From contig CAYPLH010000009.1 in assembly GCA_964411505.1 (NCBI GenBank), positions 30,554-94,553 on the forward strand: DNA of 64,000 bases. The letters are read 5' to 3'. Both the position numbers and the translations under genes were made by a program. Below, in pieces: positions 26,450-36,856 of the stretch. The notes beneath the pieces are model-generated. The model was not told the DNA's origin, made no database searches, and saw nothing but the letters and a program-made list of their open reading frames with translations. Position 1 is the stretch's first letter. The number at the start of each line of letters is the position of its first letter. Source of the stretch: CAYPLH01 sp964411505 (GTDB lineage: Bacteria; Bacillota; Clostridia; CAYPLH01; DUMO01).

Positions 26450-29400
26450 TTAATGTTCCCTTACTTCCTCTATAATAAATGCCTCTATAACATCGCCTTC
26501 CTTAATGTCATTGAACCGCTCTATCATAATTCCACATTCAAAACCTTGAGCTACCTCTTTTGCATCATCCTTGAATCTTTTTAATGAAGCCAGTTTTCCT
26601 TCATGAATTACTATACCATCTCTAACAATTCTAACTTCAGAGCTTCTCATTACCTTTCCGTTAGTAACATAACAACCCGCAATAGTTCCCATACCAGAAA
26701 CCTTAAAGATTTGTCTTGCTTCGGCATGACCAATTACTACTTCCTTAAATGTAGGATCAAGCATACCTTTCATAGCAGCTTGTATGTCTTCAATAGCAGT
26801 GTAGATAACCCTGTACATTCTCATATCTACTCCTGCATTTTTTGCTGCCTCATCCACATTTGCACCGGGTCTTACATTAAACCCAATGATTATAGCATTT
26901 GTTACTTCCGCTAACTTCACATCTGATTCATTAATTGCGCCTACTCCACCATGAACTATTTTAATCTTTACATCATCATTGGTAAGCCTCTCTAAAGACT
27001 GCTTGACAGCTTCCACAGAACCTTGCACGTCGGCTTTGACAATAATATTGAGTTCCTTGACGTCTCCAGCTTGAATCTGTGAGAACAAATCCTCCAATGT
27101 TACTCTAGTATGGGATTTTATCTGTTCTTCTCTCTGACTTTGTTTCCTCTCATCAACAAGTTGCCTTGCAAGCCTTTCATCACTTACCGAATAAAATACT
27201 TCTCCAGCTTGTGGTACTTCATCCAACCCTAAGATCTCTACAGGCGTGGATGGTCCAGCACTTTCAATTTTTTCTCCTTTGTCATCTGTCATTGCCCTTA
27301 TATGCCCCATTGCAGTACCTGCTATGAGTGCATCACCACTGTATAAAGTACCAGTTTGAACAAGAAGAGTCGCAACTGCGCCACGGTTTTTATCCAGCTT
27401 AGCTTCAATAACAGTACCTTTAGCCTGCCTGTTAGGATTGGCTTTCAATTCAAGAACATCTGCACTTAGGATAACCATTTCCAAAAGCTCATCTATATTT
27501 GTTCCTTTTATTGCTGAAACATTGACAACAATTGTGTCTCCACCCCATTCTTCAGGCAGAAGACCGTGCTCGGTCAGCTGTTGTTTTATCTTGTCAGGAT
27601 TTGCCCCCGGCTTATCAATTTTATTAATTGCAATAACCATAGTTACATTAGCTGCTTTTGCATGGTTAATTGCTTCAATTGTCTGAGGCATTATACCATC
27701 ATCCGCTCCGATTACTAGAATAGCGACGTCTGTAACTTGTGCTCCGCGCGCACGCATAGAAGTAAAAGCTTCATGACCGGGCGTATCTAAAAATGTAATC
27801 TTTCTTCCATTAATCTCAACCATATATGCTCCTATATGCTGCGTTATACCACCTGCTTCAGTAACAGTAACATTAGTCTTTCTTATAGCATCTAGAAGCG
27901 ATGTTTTTCCATGATCTACATGACCCATAACAACAACAACTGGTGGTCTTGACGCAAGGTCGCTTTGCTTATCCTCAGAATCATCGAATAGTATATCCTC
28001 TACATTAACACTGATTTCTTTTTCGGTCTTTACTCCAAATTCATCAGCAACTAATGTCGCAGTGTCAAAATCTACTTCCTGATTAAGAGTTGCCATAACT
28101 CCCAACCCCATAAGTTTCTTGATTACCTCGCTGGAGGTTTTCTTAAGAGCTTCAGCCAGATCTTTGACAGTCAATGATTCGGGAACGGTTATTGAAGTTA
28201 AAACAGCTTTTTTGGGTATATGCTTCGGTTTCGGTTGTGCTTTTTTCATGCCTCTCGCCGGTTTTGGCATTTTCTTCTTTGCAAAAGCTGTATCATCCAA
28301 AAAATCAAGTTCATATTTGTCAGTCAAGACTTCAGATACCTTCTTCTTTTGACCTATTATCAACGACTCAGGTGAAACTCTTTTATTCCTTCCACTTTGC
28401 TTAACAGTTTCACGTTTTGTTTCCTTTTTATCAGATTTGCTCTGATACTTGTTTTCATATTCTTTTTTGATCGGTTTAGGTTTTTCCTGCTTTAAACCTG
28501 TGTTTATGGTATCAGGAATGATTGCATCTGGCAGTTGCTTCGGTTCACTTCTTTTCTTTTTCGCAAATTGATCCGAATCTTTTCTGCCAATTCTACTTGT
28601 TTTATCAATGTTTTTGTCTTCATCTTTTCTATTATCAAATGCAAACTTAGGCTTACGTTTGCTTAACTCATTCCTTTGTTCTTTTATTTCGGATGTTTTA
28701 TGACCTTCAACAGTTTTTTTGTTTTCTGTATTCATAGCACTCTTATCAGTTAAACTTTTCCTCTCGGTATTCTTTACATCTGCCTCTGTTTTTTCTGCTC
28801 TTTTTTGTGTTTTTGGCACATCTTTTTTACTATCCCATTTTTCTTTCTTTAGTTCAGTCTGTACCGAACCTTGTGTTTTATCAGTCTCACTAGTCATGGA
28901 TTTATATTTATTCTCGTCTTTCTCATCAGCTTTAACTTCTTTTTGAATATTTTTATGTTCTATTTCAGATTTTGCCTGAACTTGTGTCAATTTAGTTTCA
29001 GATTTCAAATTCTCTTTAGGCTCATTACCTGTTCCTGTGACATTATCTTGACTAACCAAAGTTCTTTTAAGTACTTCATCAGGCACAGCTTCGGTTTCAC
29101 TTTTGCTTGCCTTTTTCTCTTGCGTCTTGGCTACCTTCTCATTATGTTTTTCATTTTCAGGCTTATTTTCAGGCTTAATAGAAACCTTTTCTTTTTGATT
29201 TTTATCTTTTTGTTCACTGTCTTTCTCTTCTCTTAACTTTTCCTCTTCTTCTCTCTTTCTTTGAGCCTTCTTTTCATTTAAAAGCTCGTTCATATAATCA
29301 AAACCAGTGCTTCTTGCAAGTCCCGGTCTTAAACCAGAAGAATCATCTGTGACCTTAACAAAGTCTTTTTTACGCTTCTTTTTCTTGTCTGTCTGTTTTA

Positions 29401-29752
29401 TTTCTTTTTTATTATCGGTACTCGCCGGAAATCTTTGGCTTCCCGAACTGGCTTTGGAATCTATAACAATCTCGGTTTTACGGATAATAGTTGGTATATC
29501 AACAGTTTCTTTCCTGGATTTTGTTCTTTTTGATGCTTTTGGAGGCTCTGGCGAATCTTTGTCAGCTTCTGCATTGCTACTGTCTTTATGCCTTATAACT
29601 CCAATATGGTCATAGAGGGCACTTAACTGGTTCTCATCCAGAAAGCTCATATGATTTTTAACTGATATGTCAATTTCCCCAAGTTTCTCTATCAACCTTT
29701 TACTTGTAGTATTTAGTTCCTTTGCCAATTCATAAATTCTAGTTTTTTTCAA
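26450..29752 (-). CDS. infB: Translation initiation factor IF-2 with very long charged N-terminus
   Basis: 1100 residues. It starts with the IF2_N module (RIYELAKELNTTSKRLIEKL), followed by about 450 residues of K/E/D/S/T-rich low-complexity sequence, a second IF2_N (SLTVKDLAEALKKTSSEVIKKLMGLG), and then the conserved GTPase from about residue 605: GHVDHGKT, DTPGHEAFT, NKIDK. Domains II-IV end with initiator-tRNA binding C2. It places fMet-tRNA on the 30S subunit. Bacillus IF-2 is about 715 residues; the extra length is all in the linker. Confidence 0.97.
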   Translation of the reverse strand: MKKTRIYELAKELNTTSKRLIEKLGEIDISVKNHMSFLDENQLSALYDHIGVIRHKDSSNAEADKDSPEPPKASKRTKSRKETVDIPTIIRKTEIVIDSKASSGSQRFPASTDNKKEIKQTDKKKKRKKDFVKVTDDSSGLRPGLARSTGFDYMNELLNEKKAQRKREEEEKLREEKDSEQKDKNQKEKVSIKPENKPENEKHNEKVAKTQEKKASKSETEAVPDEVLKRTLVSQDNVTGTGNEPKENLKSETKLTQVQAKSEIEHKNIQKEVKADEKDENKYKSMTSETDKTQGSVQTELKKEKWDSKKDVPKTQKRAEKTEADVKNTERKSLTDKSAMNTENKKTVEGHKTSEIKEQRNELSKRKPKFAFDNRKDEDKNIDKTSRIGRKDSDQFAKKKRSEPKQLPDAIIPDTINTGLKQEKPKPIKKEYENKYQSKSDKKETKRETVKQSGRNKRVSPESLIIGQKKKVSEVLTDKYELDFLDDTAFAKKKMPKPARGMKKAQPKPKHIPKKAVLTSITVPESLTVKDLAEALKKTSSEVIKKLMGLGVMATLNQEVDFDTATLVADEFGVKTEKEISVNVEDILFDDSEDKQSDLASRPPVVVVMGHVDHGKTSLLDAIRKTNVTVTEAGGITQHIGAYMVEINGRKITFLDTPGHEAFTSMRARGAQVTDVAILVIGADDGIMPQTIEAINHAKAANVTMVIAINKIDKPGANPDKIKQQLTEHGLLPEEWGGDTIVVNVSAIKGTNIDELLEMVILSADVLELKANPNRQAKGTVIEAKLDKNRGAVATLLVQTGTLYSGDALIAGTAMGHIRAMTDDKGEKIESAGPSTPVEILGLDEVPQAGEVFYSVSDERLARQLVDERKQSQREEQIKSHTRVTLEDLFSQIQAGDVKELNIIVKADVQGSVEAVKQSLERLTNDDVKIKIVHGGVGAINESDVKLAEVTNAIIIGFNVRPGANVDEAAKNAGVDMRMYRVIYTAIEDIQAAMKGMLDPTFKEVVIGHAEARQIFKVSGMGTIAGCYVTNGKVMRSSEVRIVRDGIVIHEGKLASLKRFKDDAKEVAQGFECGIMIERFNDIKEGDVIEAFIIEEVREH

Positions 29753-30086
29753 TATCCTTCACCCCCGTATAATTTTCAAGGTTATCGATTGAATCGATAA
29801 TCAGTTTGGATAAGTTAAAATCCAAAACTGCTGCCACTGATCTGTTGTCCTTTCCAAGATACCTCCCCATTAGTTCCTTTTTCCCGAAAAACCTAAACTT
29901 AACTACGTAAAAATTACACATTTGCTCAAACTTTTTTCTAGTATTTAAGGATGCATCCTCTGTTACAATAACCAGCTCAGCTTGCCCACTCTTAATACTC
30001 TTTTCACACCCAAATGCTCCTGAAACAAGTTTCCCCGCTTTTTGCGCAAGACCTATCCGGGAATATACATTATTAATTCCCATCAT
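29739..30086 (-). CDS. L7Ae-family ribosomal protein-like YlxQ
   Basis: 115 residues with the L7Ae/L30e fold (LAQKAGKLVSGAFGCEKSIKSGQAELVIVTEDAS). Such proteins bind kink-turn RNA. It overlaps both neighbours by 14 bases (rnpM upstream, infB downstream), so the three are translationally coupled. Two tandem ATGs at the start. Usual Firmicutes position between ylxR and infB. Confidence 0.9.
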   Translation of the reverse strand: MMGINNVYSRIGLAQKAGKLVSGAFGCEKSIKSGQAELVIVTEDASLNTRKKFEQMCNFYVVKFRFFGKKELMGRYLGKDNRSVAAVLDFNLSKLIIDSIDNLENYTGVKDIEKN

Positions 30087-30351
30087 TGTTATCTCCCACC
30101 TGAACTGTTAACGCATCAAAAATTTCACCGCTTATTGATGTCTCAAAAGCTTTTTCTAATCTCCTAGTTTTTTTTACTTTCTTAAGGCACTCAATATCAT
30201 TGCATAGATAAGCACCTCTACCAGGCTTTCTACCAGTAAAGTCCACAGTTATTTCATCAGCTTTAGTTTTCACAACCCTAACAAGTTCTCTCTTGGGCTT
30301 CATTTCCATACAACCGATACACATTCTCATCGGCACTTTCTTTTTTTTCAT
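30073..30351 (-). CDS. rnpM: RNase P modulator RnpM (YlxR)
   Basis: 92-residue YlxR-family protein: MRMCIGCMEMKPKRELVRVVK, then GRKPGRGAYLCNDIECLKK. The family binds RNA; in Bacillus it modulates RNase P (established work on RnpM). It lies between nusA and ylxQ in the conserved nusA-rnpM-ylxQ-infB order. Confidence 0.92.
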   Translation of the reverse strand: MKKKKVPMRMCIGCMEMKPKRELVRVVKTKADEITVDFTGRKPGRGAYLCNDIECLKKVKKTRRLEKAFETSISGEIFDALTVQVGDNNDGN

Positions 30352-30409
30352 ATGGCCAGTTCCTACTCCCTGTCATAAAAATACTCAACATCTTTTTCGT
30401 AAAGCTGCC

Positions 30410-31585
30410 TTAAACGCTTTCATACTCATTATCGAAGTTGTCATCTTCATCTTCAACAAAAACTTCCTGATAAGATTCCTCAGAATATTCATCTTCCATA
30501 CTTTCAGGATTAAAGTCTTGATCATAATTTAAAAGTTGCTGTTCAATAGCTGCACGAAGTTCCGATTCATTTTTAATATCTATTTTCCATCCGGTAAGCT
30601 TTGCTGCAAGTCTTGCATTCTGCCCTACTTTTCCAATAGCAAGGGATAGCTGAAAATCAGGAACAGTAACTTTAGCTGATTTTGCCCCCTCATTAAGATC
30701 AACCCTTATAACTTTGGCAGGACTTAAGCTGCTTGATATATATTCTTCTGTATTACTACTCCATTTAATAATATCTATTTTTTCACCTTTAAGTTCATCA
30801 ACAATCGTGTTCACTCTTATTCCTTTTTGCCCCACACAAGCTCCAACCGGATCCACATTGTCATCTCTTGAAAAAACTGCTATCTTAGTTCTTGACCCCG
30901 GCTCACGAGCAATGCTCTTTATTTCCACAACACCATCATGAATTTCAGGAACCTCAAGCTCAAACAAGCGTTTAACAAGCCCAGGATGCGTTCTTGAAAC
31001 CATAATCTGTGGTCCTTTTGGAGTCTTTTTGACCTCAAGTATATATACCTTGATTCTATTGCCAAATTTGTACTCGTCACCTGCAACCTGTTCTGATGGT
31101 ACTAATATTGCTTCAACCTTTCCTAGGTCAATAATTATATTTTTACGTTCCATCCTCTGCACAATGCCTGTAACTATATCACTTTCCTTATTGAAAAATT
31201 CATCGTAAATGATATCTCTTTCAGCTTCTCTAATTCTTTGGACTACAACCTGCTTTGCCGTTTGAGCAGCTATCCTTCCAAAAGTTCTTGGTGTAACTTC
31301 TATCTCTGCAGTATCGCCTTCTATTAAAAGAGAATTTATTTCTCGCGCTTCTTCAAGAGATATTTCATTTTGTATATTCTCTACTTCATTTTTCACAAGC
31401 TTCAAAGCGTATACCTTAACATCGCCGCTACTTCTGTTAATGTCTACTTTAACATTCATCCCAGCTCCAAAATTCTTTTTATAAGCTGAAATAAGAGCAG
31501 CTTCCATCGCATCAAGCAGAACCTCCTTATCAATACCTTTTTCCTTTTCCAACTGTTTTAGCGCATAAATTAATTCTGCACTCAT
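30410..31585 (-). CDS. nusA: Transcription termination/antitermination protein NusA
   Basis: 391 residues: N-terminal RNA-polymerase-binding domain, S1 domain (around IVTGIVQRMERKNIIIDLGKVEAILVPSEQ), then two KH domains (GSRTKIAVFSRDDNVDPVGACVGQKG; LSLAIGKVGQNARLAAKLTGW). A short acidic C-terminal tail (EDEYSEESYQEVFVEDEDD) follows, a mild form of the acidic tails on Lgt and S2 in this window. Follows rimP. Confidence 0.96.
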   Translation of the reverse strand: MSAELIYALKQLEKEKGIDKEVLLDAMEAALISAYKKNFGAGMNVKVDINRSSGDVKVYALKLVKNEVENIQNEISLEEAREINSLLIEGDTAEIEVTPRTFGRIAAQTAKQVVVQRIREAERDIIYDEFFNKESDIVTGIVQRMERKNIIIDLGKVEAILVPSEQVAGDEYKFGNRIKVYILEVKKTPKGPQIMVSRTHPGLVKRLFELEVPEIHDGVVEIKSIAREPGSRTKIAVFSRDDNVDPVGACVGQKGIRVNTIVDELKGEKIDIIKWSSNTEEYISSSLSPAKVIRVDLNEGAKSAKVTVPDFQLSLAIGKVGQNARLAAKLTGWKIDIKNESELRAAIEQQLLNYDQDFNPESMEDEYSEESYQEVFVEDEDDNFDNEYESV

Positions 31586-31695
31586 CTCTTTAATTCAACC
31601 TCCCGTCATTCATAATCTCTATTTTATTTAAGCCTGTTTTTTTCACTTTCAATCATGCGAAATCGCAACCTTAAGCAACTCAAAAAAAAATTACT

Positions 31696-32157
31696 TTAAA
31701 ATTTGAATGCCCTTTTCACTGAAGCAATATCTGTTCTGGGAAATTTGAGAATCTCCTCATTCTGCCTTATCTCAATATTCCCATCTATCAAACCCACTAA
31801 AATGCCTTCAAATTCCTTTTGTCCATCAACCGCACTAAAGGTTTTAACTTGAACTAATTCACCAGCGTACCTTTTAAAATCACTATCTTTTTTAAGAGGT
31901 CTTTCCAAGCCTGGGGACGAAACTTCCAAATAATAACTCCCCGGTATAGGATCCGCTTCGTCAAGTTTTTTGCTCAATTCATTGCTGACAATTGAACAAT
32001 CATCTATAGTTATACCGCCTAGTTTGTCTATATATGCTCTTAAGAACCAGTTGGCTCCTTCTTTTACATATTCAATACCCACAAATTCAAATCCGTACTT
32101 ATCTACTATGGGCTGCGTAATGTCCTCTACAATTTCTTCTACTTTTCTTTTTCCCAT
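31696..32157 (-). CDS. rimP: Ribosome maturation factor RimP
   Basis: 153-residue factor for 30S assembly. N-terminal domain VEEIVEDITQPIVDKYGFEFVGIEYVKEG, with DKLGGITIDDCSIVSNELSKKLDE and YYLEVSSPGLERPL, then a C-terminal Sm-like domain. The ATG at 32157 has GGAGGATG just upstream; the frame opens earlier at 32214 without a ribosome site. Head of the nusA-infB operon. Confidence 0.94.
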   Translation of the reverse strand: MGKRKVEEIVEDITQPIVDKYGFEFVGIEYVKEGANWFLRAYIDKLGGITIDDCSIVSNELSKKLDEADPIPGSYYLEVSSPGLERPLKKDSDFKRYAGELVQVKTFSAVDGQKEFEGILVGLIDGNIEIRQNEEILKFPRTDIASVKRAFKF

Positions 32158-32194
32158 AACATCCTCCATAATGATTGCGTGCACCAATAATACG

Positions 32195-32219
32195 AAAGAG
32201 TGGGAACGACCCACTCTTT
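32195..32219 (-). terminator. Hairpin in the polC-rimP spacer
   Basis: AAAGAGTGGG and its exact complement form a 10-bp stem around a 5-base loop, 38 bases before the rimP start. It is a candidate terminator for polC read-through or part of a rimP leader. The 365-base spacer otherwise contains MITE-like copy B. Confidence 0.55.
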
Positions 32220-32336
32220 TACATGTAATGCGATTTGATATTAGTCACCGCATAATTATATCACTATTGTTTACATTAATCAATATATTATTTAACTATT
32301 TTTCAGTCTATTTTCTTTGTTATCTTTTATGTTGTC

Positions 32337-32462
32337 TGACAGTTAGTTGGTAGTATGTCATGATATAGTGTAGCAACAGAACAATTTGCTTTTAGTTTTC
32401 TCAAAAATAATTAGCCTGTTCTATTGCTACACTATATCTCTTTAGCTACCTATGAACTGTAA
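32337..32462 (-). mobile_element. MITE-like inverted-repeat element, copy B
   Basis: 126-bp relative of copy A. Its end sequence on the coding strand is TTACAGTTCATAGGTAGCTA against TGACAGTTAGTTGGTAG at the other end, and the inner arms (GATATAGTGTAGCAAYAGAACA) pair over 22 bases with one mismatch. The arm sequence differs from copy A while the outer end is conserved. The flanking 9-mers TATGTTGTC and TCTCTTGTC agree at 7 of 9 bases, consistent with an old target duplication. It lies 60 bases after the polC stop. Confidence 0.7.
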
Positions 32463-32522
32463 TCTCTTGTCACTATTTGCACTATTCGGCAGTTAGTTAG
32501 AGCATACTCAGCTTAAGTCGAC

Positions 32523-35500
32523 TTAGAAAAAGCTCATTTGATTGCTTTCGGGAAGATCGCCAAGACAACCATTTTCTCTCATCATGTCAACTACTGCTTT
32601 ACTAATTTTGGACTTTTGTTTAAGCTCTTCTACTGATGTAAACTCTCCTGCTTTTCTCGCTTCTACAATGTTCTGCGCAGCTGAGAGTCCAAGACCTTGC
32701 AAAGACTTTAATGGTGGAAGTATTTTACCCTCACATATAGTGAATCTTGCTGCATCAGAGTCATAAAGATCCACAGGGAGAAAACTGAATCCCCTTGCAT
32801 ACATTTCTACAACCACTTCAAGTATTGTAAGTGTGTTTTTCTCTTTCTGAGTTAAATCATTCCCCTTGGCTTTCAGTTTTTTTATTTCAAGCTTAACTCT
32901 TTTGTCACCATAAATCATTATGCTTGCATCAAAATCATCAGCACAAATTGTAAAGTGAGTTGCATAAAACTCCAATGGATAATTCACCTTGAACCATGCT
33001 ATCCTGTATGCCATCATTACATAGGCTGCCGCATGTGCTTTTGGAAACATATACTTTATTCTTTTACAGGATTCTATATACCATTCGGGCACATTATTCT
33101 TCTTCATTGTTTCTTCGTATTCTGGTGTGAGCCCTTTTCCCTTTCTTACATCTTCCATTATGAAAAAGGCTGTTTTAGGCTCCAACCCTTGATAAATTAG
33201 ATAAAGCATTATATCATCACGGCAGCATATTGCTTTTGAAAGCGTGGTAATTTCCTTCCGAATCAAATCTTGAGCATTATTTAGCCATACATCCGTTCCA
33301 TGGGACAAACCTGAGATTCTTATAAGCTCCGAGAATTTGCTTGGTTTGGTTTCTAGCAACATGCCTATAACAAAACCTGTTCCAAACTCAGGTATTGCAA
33401 ATGTTCCGACACTGCAACCTATATCATCAGGTAACACACTAAGTGCTTGTGTGCTTGAAAACAGGCTCATTGTTTTTTCATCATCAAAAGGTATCTTTGT
33501 AGCGTCTAAACCAGTCAAGTCCTCTAGCATGCGTATGATTGTCGGAACTGTATGACCTAGTATATCTAGCTTTAAAATACTCCCGTGAAGAAAATTATAA
33601 TCAAAATGAGTTGTTGTTATTTCAGATGAAGTATCATCAGCTGGCCTTTGAATAGGTGAAAAATCGTATATTTCCATATCTTGAGGAATAACCATTACTC
33701 CTCCAGGATGCTGACCAGTAGTTCTTTTAATTCCTGTACACCCTTGCACCAGTCTGTTTATTTCTGTATTTGTTACAACACTATCATGCTCATCAAGATA
33801 TCCTTTAACAAATCCATAAGCGGTTTTAGAAGCAATAGTTGATATTGTACCTGCGCGAAATACATGACCTGTCCCAAACAACTCTTCGGTATATTTATGC
33901 ACTACCGGCTGATACTCTCCTGAAAAATTAAGGTCAATATCAGGTTCCTTGTCTCCCTCAAACCCAAGAAAAGTTTCAAAGGGTATATCCAAACCATCCT
34001 TATTTAAGGAATTTCCACAATTTGGGCAAATCTTATTTGGCAGGTCAAAGCCACACTCAACACTTCCGTCTGTAATAAACTCAGAATATTTACAGTTTTC
34101 GCATAAATAATGAGGCTGAAGTGAATTAACTTCGGTGATTCCTATCATGTTTGCTACAAACGACGAACCCACAGAACCTCTTGACCCGACAAGGTATCCA
34201 TCTTCCAAGGATTTTGCAACAAGCTTTTGAGCAATAAGATACATTACTGAAAAATCATTTTTGATAATTGAATTAAGCTCCTTATCCAATCGATTGCGCA
34301 CGACATCAGGTAGCGGCTCACCATATAACTTTTGTGCTCTGCTTTCAGCCATATTCTTAATTTCTTGTTCTGAGCCTTCGATTCTAGGCGCAAATGTTCC
34401 TTTTGGAACAGGTACAATTACGTCAATCATATCAGCAATAATGTTAGTATTTTCAACTACCACTTCATAAGCTTTACTGTTCCCAAGATAATCAAACTCC
34501 TTGAGCATCTCATCAGTTGTACGAAAATATAGCGGAGCTTGTTCATCAGCATCGCTATAACCCTGTCCGTACATGATAATTCTACGGAAAACCTCATCTC
34601 TTTCATCTAAAAAATGCACATCACATGTTGCAACTACAGGCTTTTTATACTTTTCTCCCAGCATTACAATTTTACGGTTGATATTTTTTAGTTCTTCCTT
34701 ACTGTTTAGCTTCTCATTGTTTATAAGAAATTGGTTATTCCCAAGTGGCTGTATTTCAAGGTAATCATAATACTGCGCTATTTTGCCAATTTCTTTCTCA
34801 TCCTTTTTATCCAAAATTGCCCGGTAAAGTTCTCCTGCTTCACAGGCACTACCTACTATAATTCCCTCTCTGAACTCATGAAGAAGTTTCTTAGGAACTC
34901 GTGGCTTCTTATAAAAGTATTTTATATGAGACTCCGAAACTATCTTATACAGGTTTTTTAAGCCTGTCTGATTTTTGGCAAGAAGAATTGCATGGTACAT
35001 CTCCGCTCTTAAAATTTCTTTATCATCTGTTCCAAGAATATTTTCCAGATCATTGATACTTTCAGCACCCTTGTCCTTTAAAATACTAAGGCATTTAAGA
35101 AAGATTCTGGCCGTGACAAAGGCATCAGATGACGCACGGTGATATGTATCCGATTTGATATTCATAGATTTAGCAATACTGCTCAGTTTGTAACTTTTAA
35201 ATTTAGGAAAAAGTTTACGGCACATCTCAAGTGTGTCAATAAGGGTAAAATCAATAGGGTGTTCTAAAATTTCGCAATTATGCTTTATAAAACCATAATC
35301 AAATCCTATATTATGAGCAACCAATGGACTGTTACCCACAAAACTTAAAAACTCGGGAAGCACTTTGGCTATACTGGGCGCCTCTTCGACCATACTATCA
35401 TCAATGCCTGTAATTTTGGTTATGTTCTCCGGTATCGAAATCCCGGGATTTATTAGAGCGTTGTACTCTTCCACTACATCTCCATTCTTGACTTTTACCG

Positions 35501-36809
35501 CACCTATTTCAGTGATTTTGTCTTTATGTGGATCAAGCCCGGTAGTCTCAATATCAAATACGACAAATTCACCCTCAAGTTTTTGTCCCTTTGGGTGAAA
35601 TACAAAGGGAACCTGACTATCAACCAGGTAGCACTCTAACCCGAAAATTACTTTTATATCATTCCCTGCAGCAGTATACGCATCAGGATAAGCCTGAAGC
35701 ACACTGTGATCTGTTATAGCAATAGCTTTATGTCCCCAGCTAATTGCTCTATTTACCATACTTTTAACTGGAGAAACTCCATCCATAGAACTCATCTGGG
35801 TATGGAGATGCAGCTCTACCCTTTTTTTTTCAGCAGTATCCATTTTAACTGTTTTTTCAATCTCTATAATATCAGTAGCAAGGAGCACTAGATCTCTTGA
35901 ATACTTGTCATACTGAACCTCCCCGCGGATATTTACTGATATACCTTCCTTAATTGCTTTGCTTATCCTCGCTAGCTTGTCTTTTTCCAAGAAAAGCTTA
36001 GCTGTAATGGAATTAGAATAATCGGTTACATCAAAAGAAAATAATATTTTCCCTCCCCGAAGTTCTCTAGTTTCTACTTTAAAAACATCACCGCTAACAG
36101 CTATCCTGCCGGATTCCTGGTTTAACTCTATCATAGGAACAATCTTGTCTTTAAATTTCTTACCCAATATTACCCTTAATATTTCGTCAGAACTATCTTC
36201 ATTTCGCTTACCAGAAGCCCTCTTCCTTACAGATTTGCCATCTTGAATATTTATAACTCTGCTTATAAGCTCCTTTTCTTCATTTTCCTTTTTTTTAAGA
36301 TATTCCTGTTTTAGATTTTCATCAGCAACAAAGTCGACAAATTCAACTCTTATTTTATGGCTAAACAAATCGTATATTGTGTTCTGTATAATAGCATCAC
36401 ACTTTTGGGACTTTAGAACATCACTTCCTACTGTTTGCAAGGTTATTATTAGCTTGGAACCAGTTAGCTTCCAAGAGCAATCACATAATATACCATAACT
36501 TGATGCAATCTTTCGGTTAACAATGTATATAATATCTTCAAAATATTGCTTAAGAATTTCTTCTAGCGAGGAATCAATATGAAATTTAGTTTTTATTGAA
36601 ACATCCTCTATCCCGATTTTTTGAACTATCGAATCTTCAAGTTTGCAAAGAGAATTTGCAGGTATAAGTTTTGGGGATGAAGCCTTTATTTCCAGGAAAC
36701 CTGATTTTTTGTATACATTAACGCTTTCAATTTTTAGCGTGCTTATTATCTCTCTGTCGTCTTCATTCACTAGTGAATAAAACCAATCGCTGTATGCTGC
36801 ATTTTTCAT
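32523..36809 (-). CDS. polC: DNA polymerase III alpha subunit PolC (Gram-positive type)
   Basis: 1428 residues, the usual PolC length. The order is: N-terminal domain, OB fold (around residues 240-325), PHP domain (ELHLHTQMSSMDGVS) interrupted by the DEDD proofreading exonuclease (FVVFDIETTGLDP, then HNIGFDYGF and YHRASSDAF), a four-cysteine zinc motif (CENCKYS to CPNCGN), the polymerase palm with PDIDLNFSG, and the C-terminal helix-hairpin-helix region. Main replicative polymerase of low-GC Gram-positives; a firm taxonomic marker. ATG start. Confidence 0.97.
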   Translation of the reverse strand: MKNAAYSDWFYSLVNEDDREIISTLKIESVNVYKKSGFLEIKASSPKLIPANSLCKLEDSIVQKIGIEDVSIKTKFHIDSSLEEILKQYFEDIIYIVNRKIASSYGILCDCSWKLTGSKLIITLQTVGSDVLKSQKCDAIIQNTIYDLFSHKIRVEFVDFVADENLKQEYLKKKENEEKELISRVINIQDGKSVRKRASGKRNEDSSDEILRVILGKKFKDKIVPMIELNQESGRIAVSGDVFKVETRELRGGKILFSFDVTDYSNSITAKLFLEKDKLARISKAIKEGISVNIRGEVQYDKYSRDLVLLATDIIEIEKTVKMDTAEKKRVELHLHTQMSSMDGVSPVKSMVNRAISWGHKAIAITDHSVLQAYPDAYTAAGNDIKVIFGLECYLVDSQVPFVFHPKGQKLEGEFVVFDIETTGLDPHKDKITEIGAVKVKNGDVVEEYNALINPGISIPENITKITGIDDSMVEEAPSIAKVLPEFLSFVGNSPLVAHNIGFDYGFIKHNCEILEHPIDFTLIDTLEMCRKLFPKFKSYKLSSIAKSMNIKSDTYHRASSDAFVTARIFLKCLSILKDKGAESINDLENILGTDDKEILRAEMYHAILLAKNQTGLKNLYKIVSESHIKYFYKKPRVPKKLLHEFREGIIVGSACEAGELYRAILDKKDEKEIGKIAQYYDYLEIQPLGNNQFLINNEKLNSKEELKNINRKIVMLGEKYKKPVVATCDVHFLDERDEVFRRIIMYGQGYSDADEQAPLYFRTTDEMLKEFDYLGNSKAYEVVVENTNIIADMIDVIVPVPKGTFAPRIEGSEQEIKNMAESRAQKLYGEPLPDVVRNRLDKELNSIIKNDFSVMYLIAQKLVAKSLEDGYLVGSRGSVGSSFVANMIGITEVNSLQPHYLCENCKYSEFITDGSVECGFDLPNKICPNCGNSLNKDGLDIPFETFLGFEGDKEPDIDLNFSGEYQPVVHKYTEELFGTGHVFRAGTISTIASKTAYGFVKGYLDEHDSVVTNTEINRLVQGCTGIKRTTGQHPGGVMVIPQDMEIYDFSPIQRPADDTSSEITTTHFDYNFLHGSILKLDILGHTVPTIIRMLEDLTGLDATKIPFDDEKTMSLFSSTQALSVLPDDIGCSVGTFAIPEFGTGFVIGMLLETKPSKFSELIRISGLSHGTDVWLNNAQDLIRKEITTLSKAICCRDDIMLYLIYQGLEPKTAFFIMEDVRKGKGLTPEYEETMKKNNVPEWYIESCKRIKYMFPKAHAAAYVMMAYRIAWFKVNYPLEFYATHFTICADDFDASIMIYGDKRVKLEIKKLKAKGNDLTQKEKNTLTILEVVVEMYARGFSFLPVDLYDSDAARFTICEGKILPPLKSLQGLGLSAAQNIVEARKAGEFTSVEELKQKSKISKAVVDMMRENGCLGDLPESNQMSFF

Positions 36810-36856
36810 GACCTTATGACCCCTTATCTTTTGCAGATTTTACCTCTTTTGTAAAG

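Noticed and set aside
28719..29615. Long plus-strand frames opposite infB
   Set aside because: They are produced by the K/E-rich N-terminal linker of IF-2 read in reverse; no start signals.
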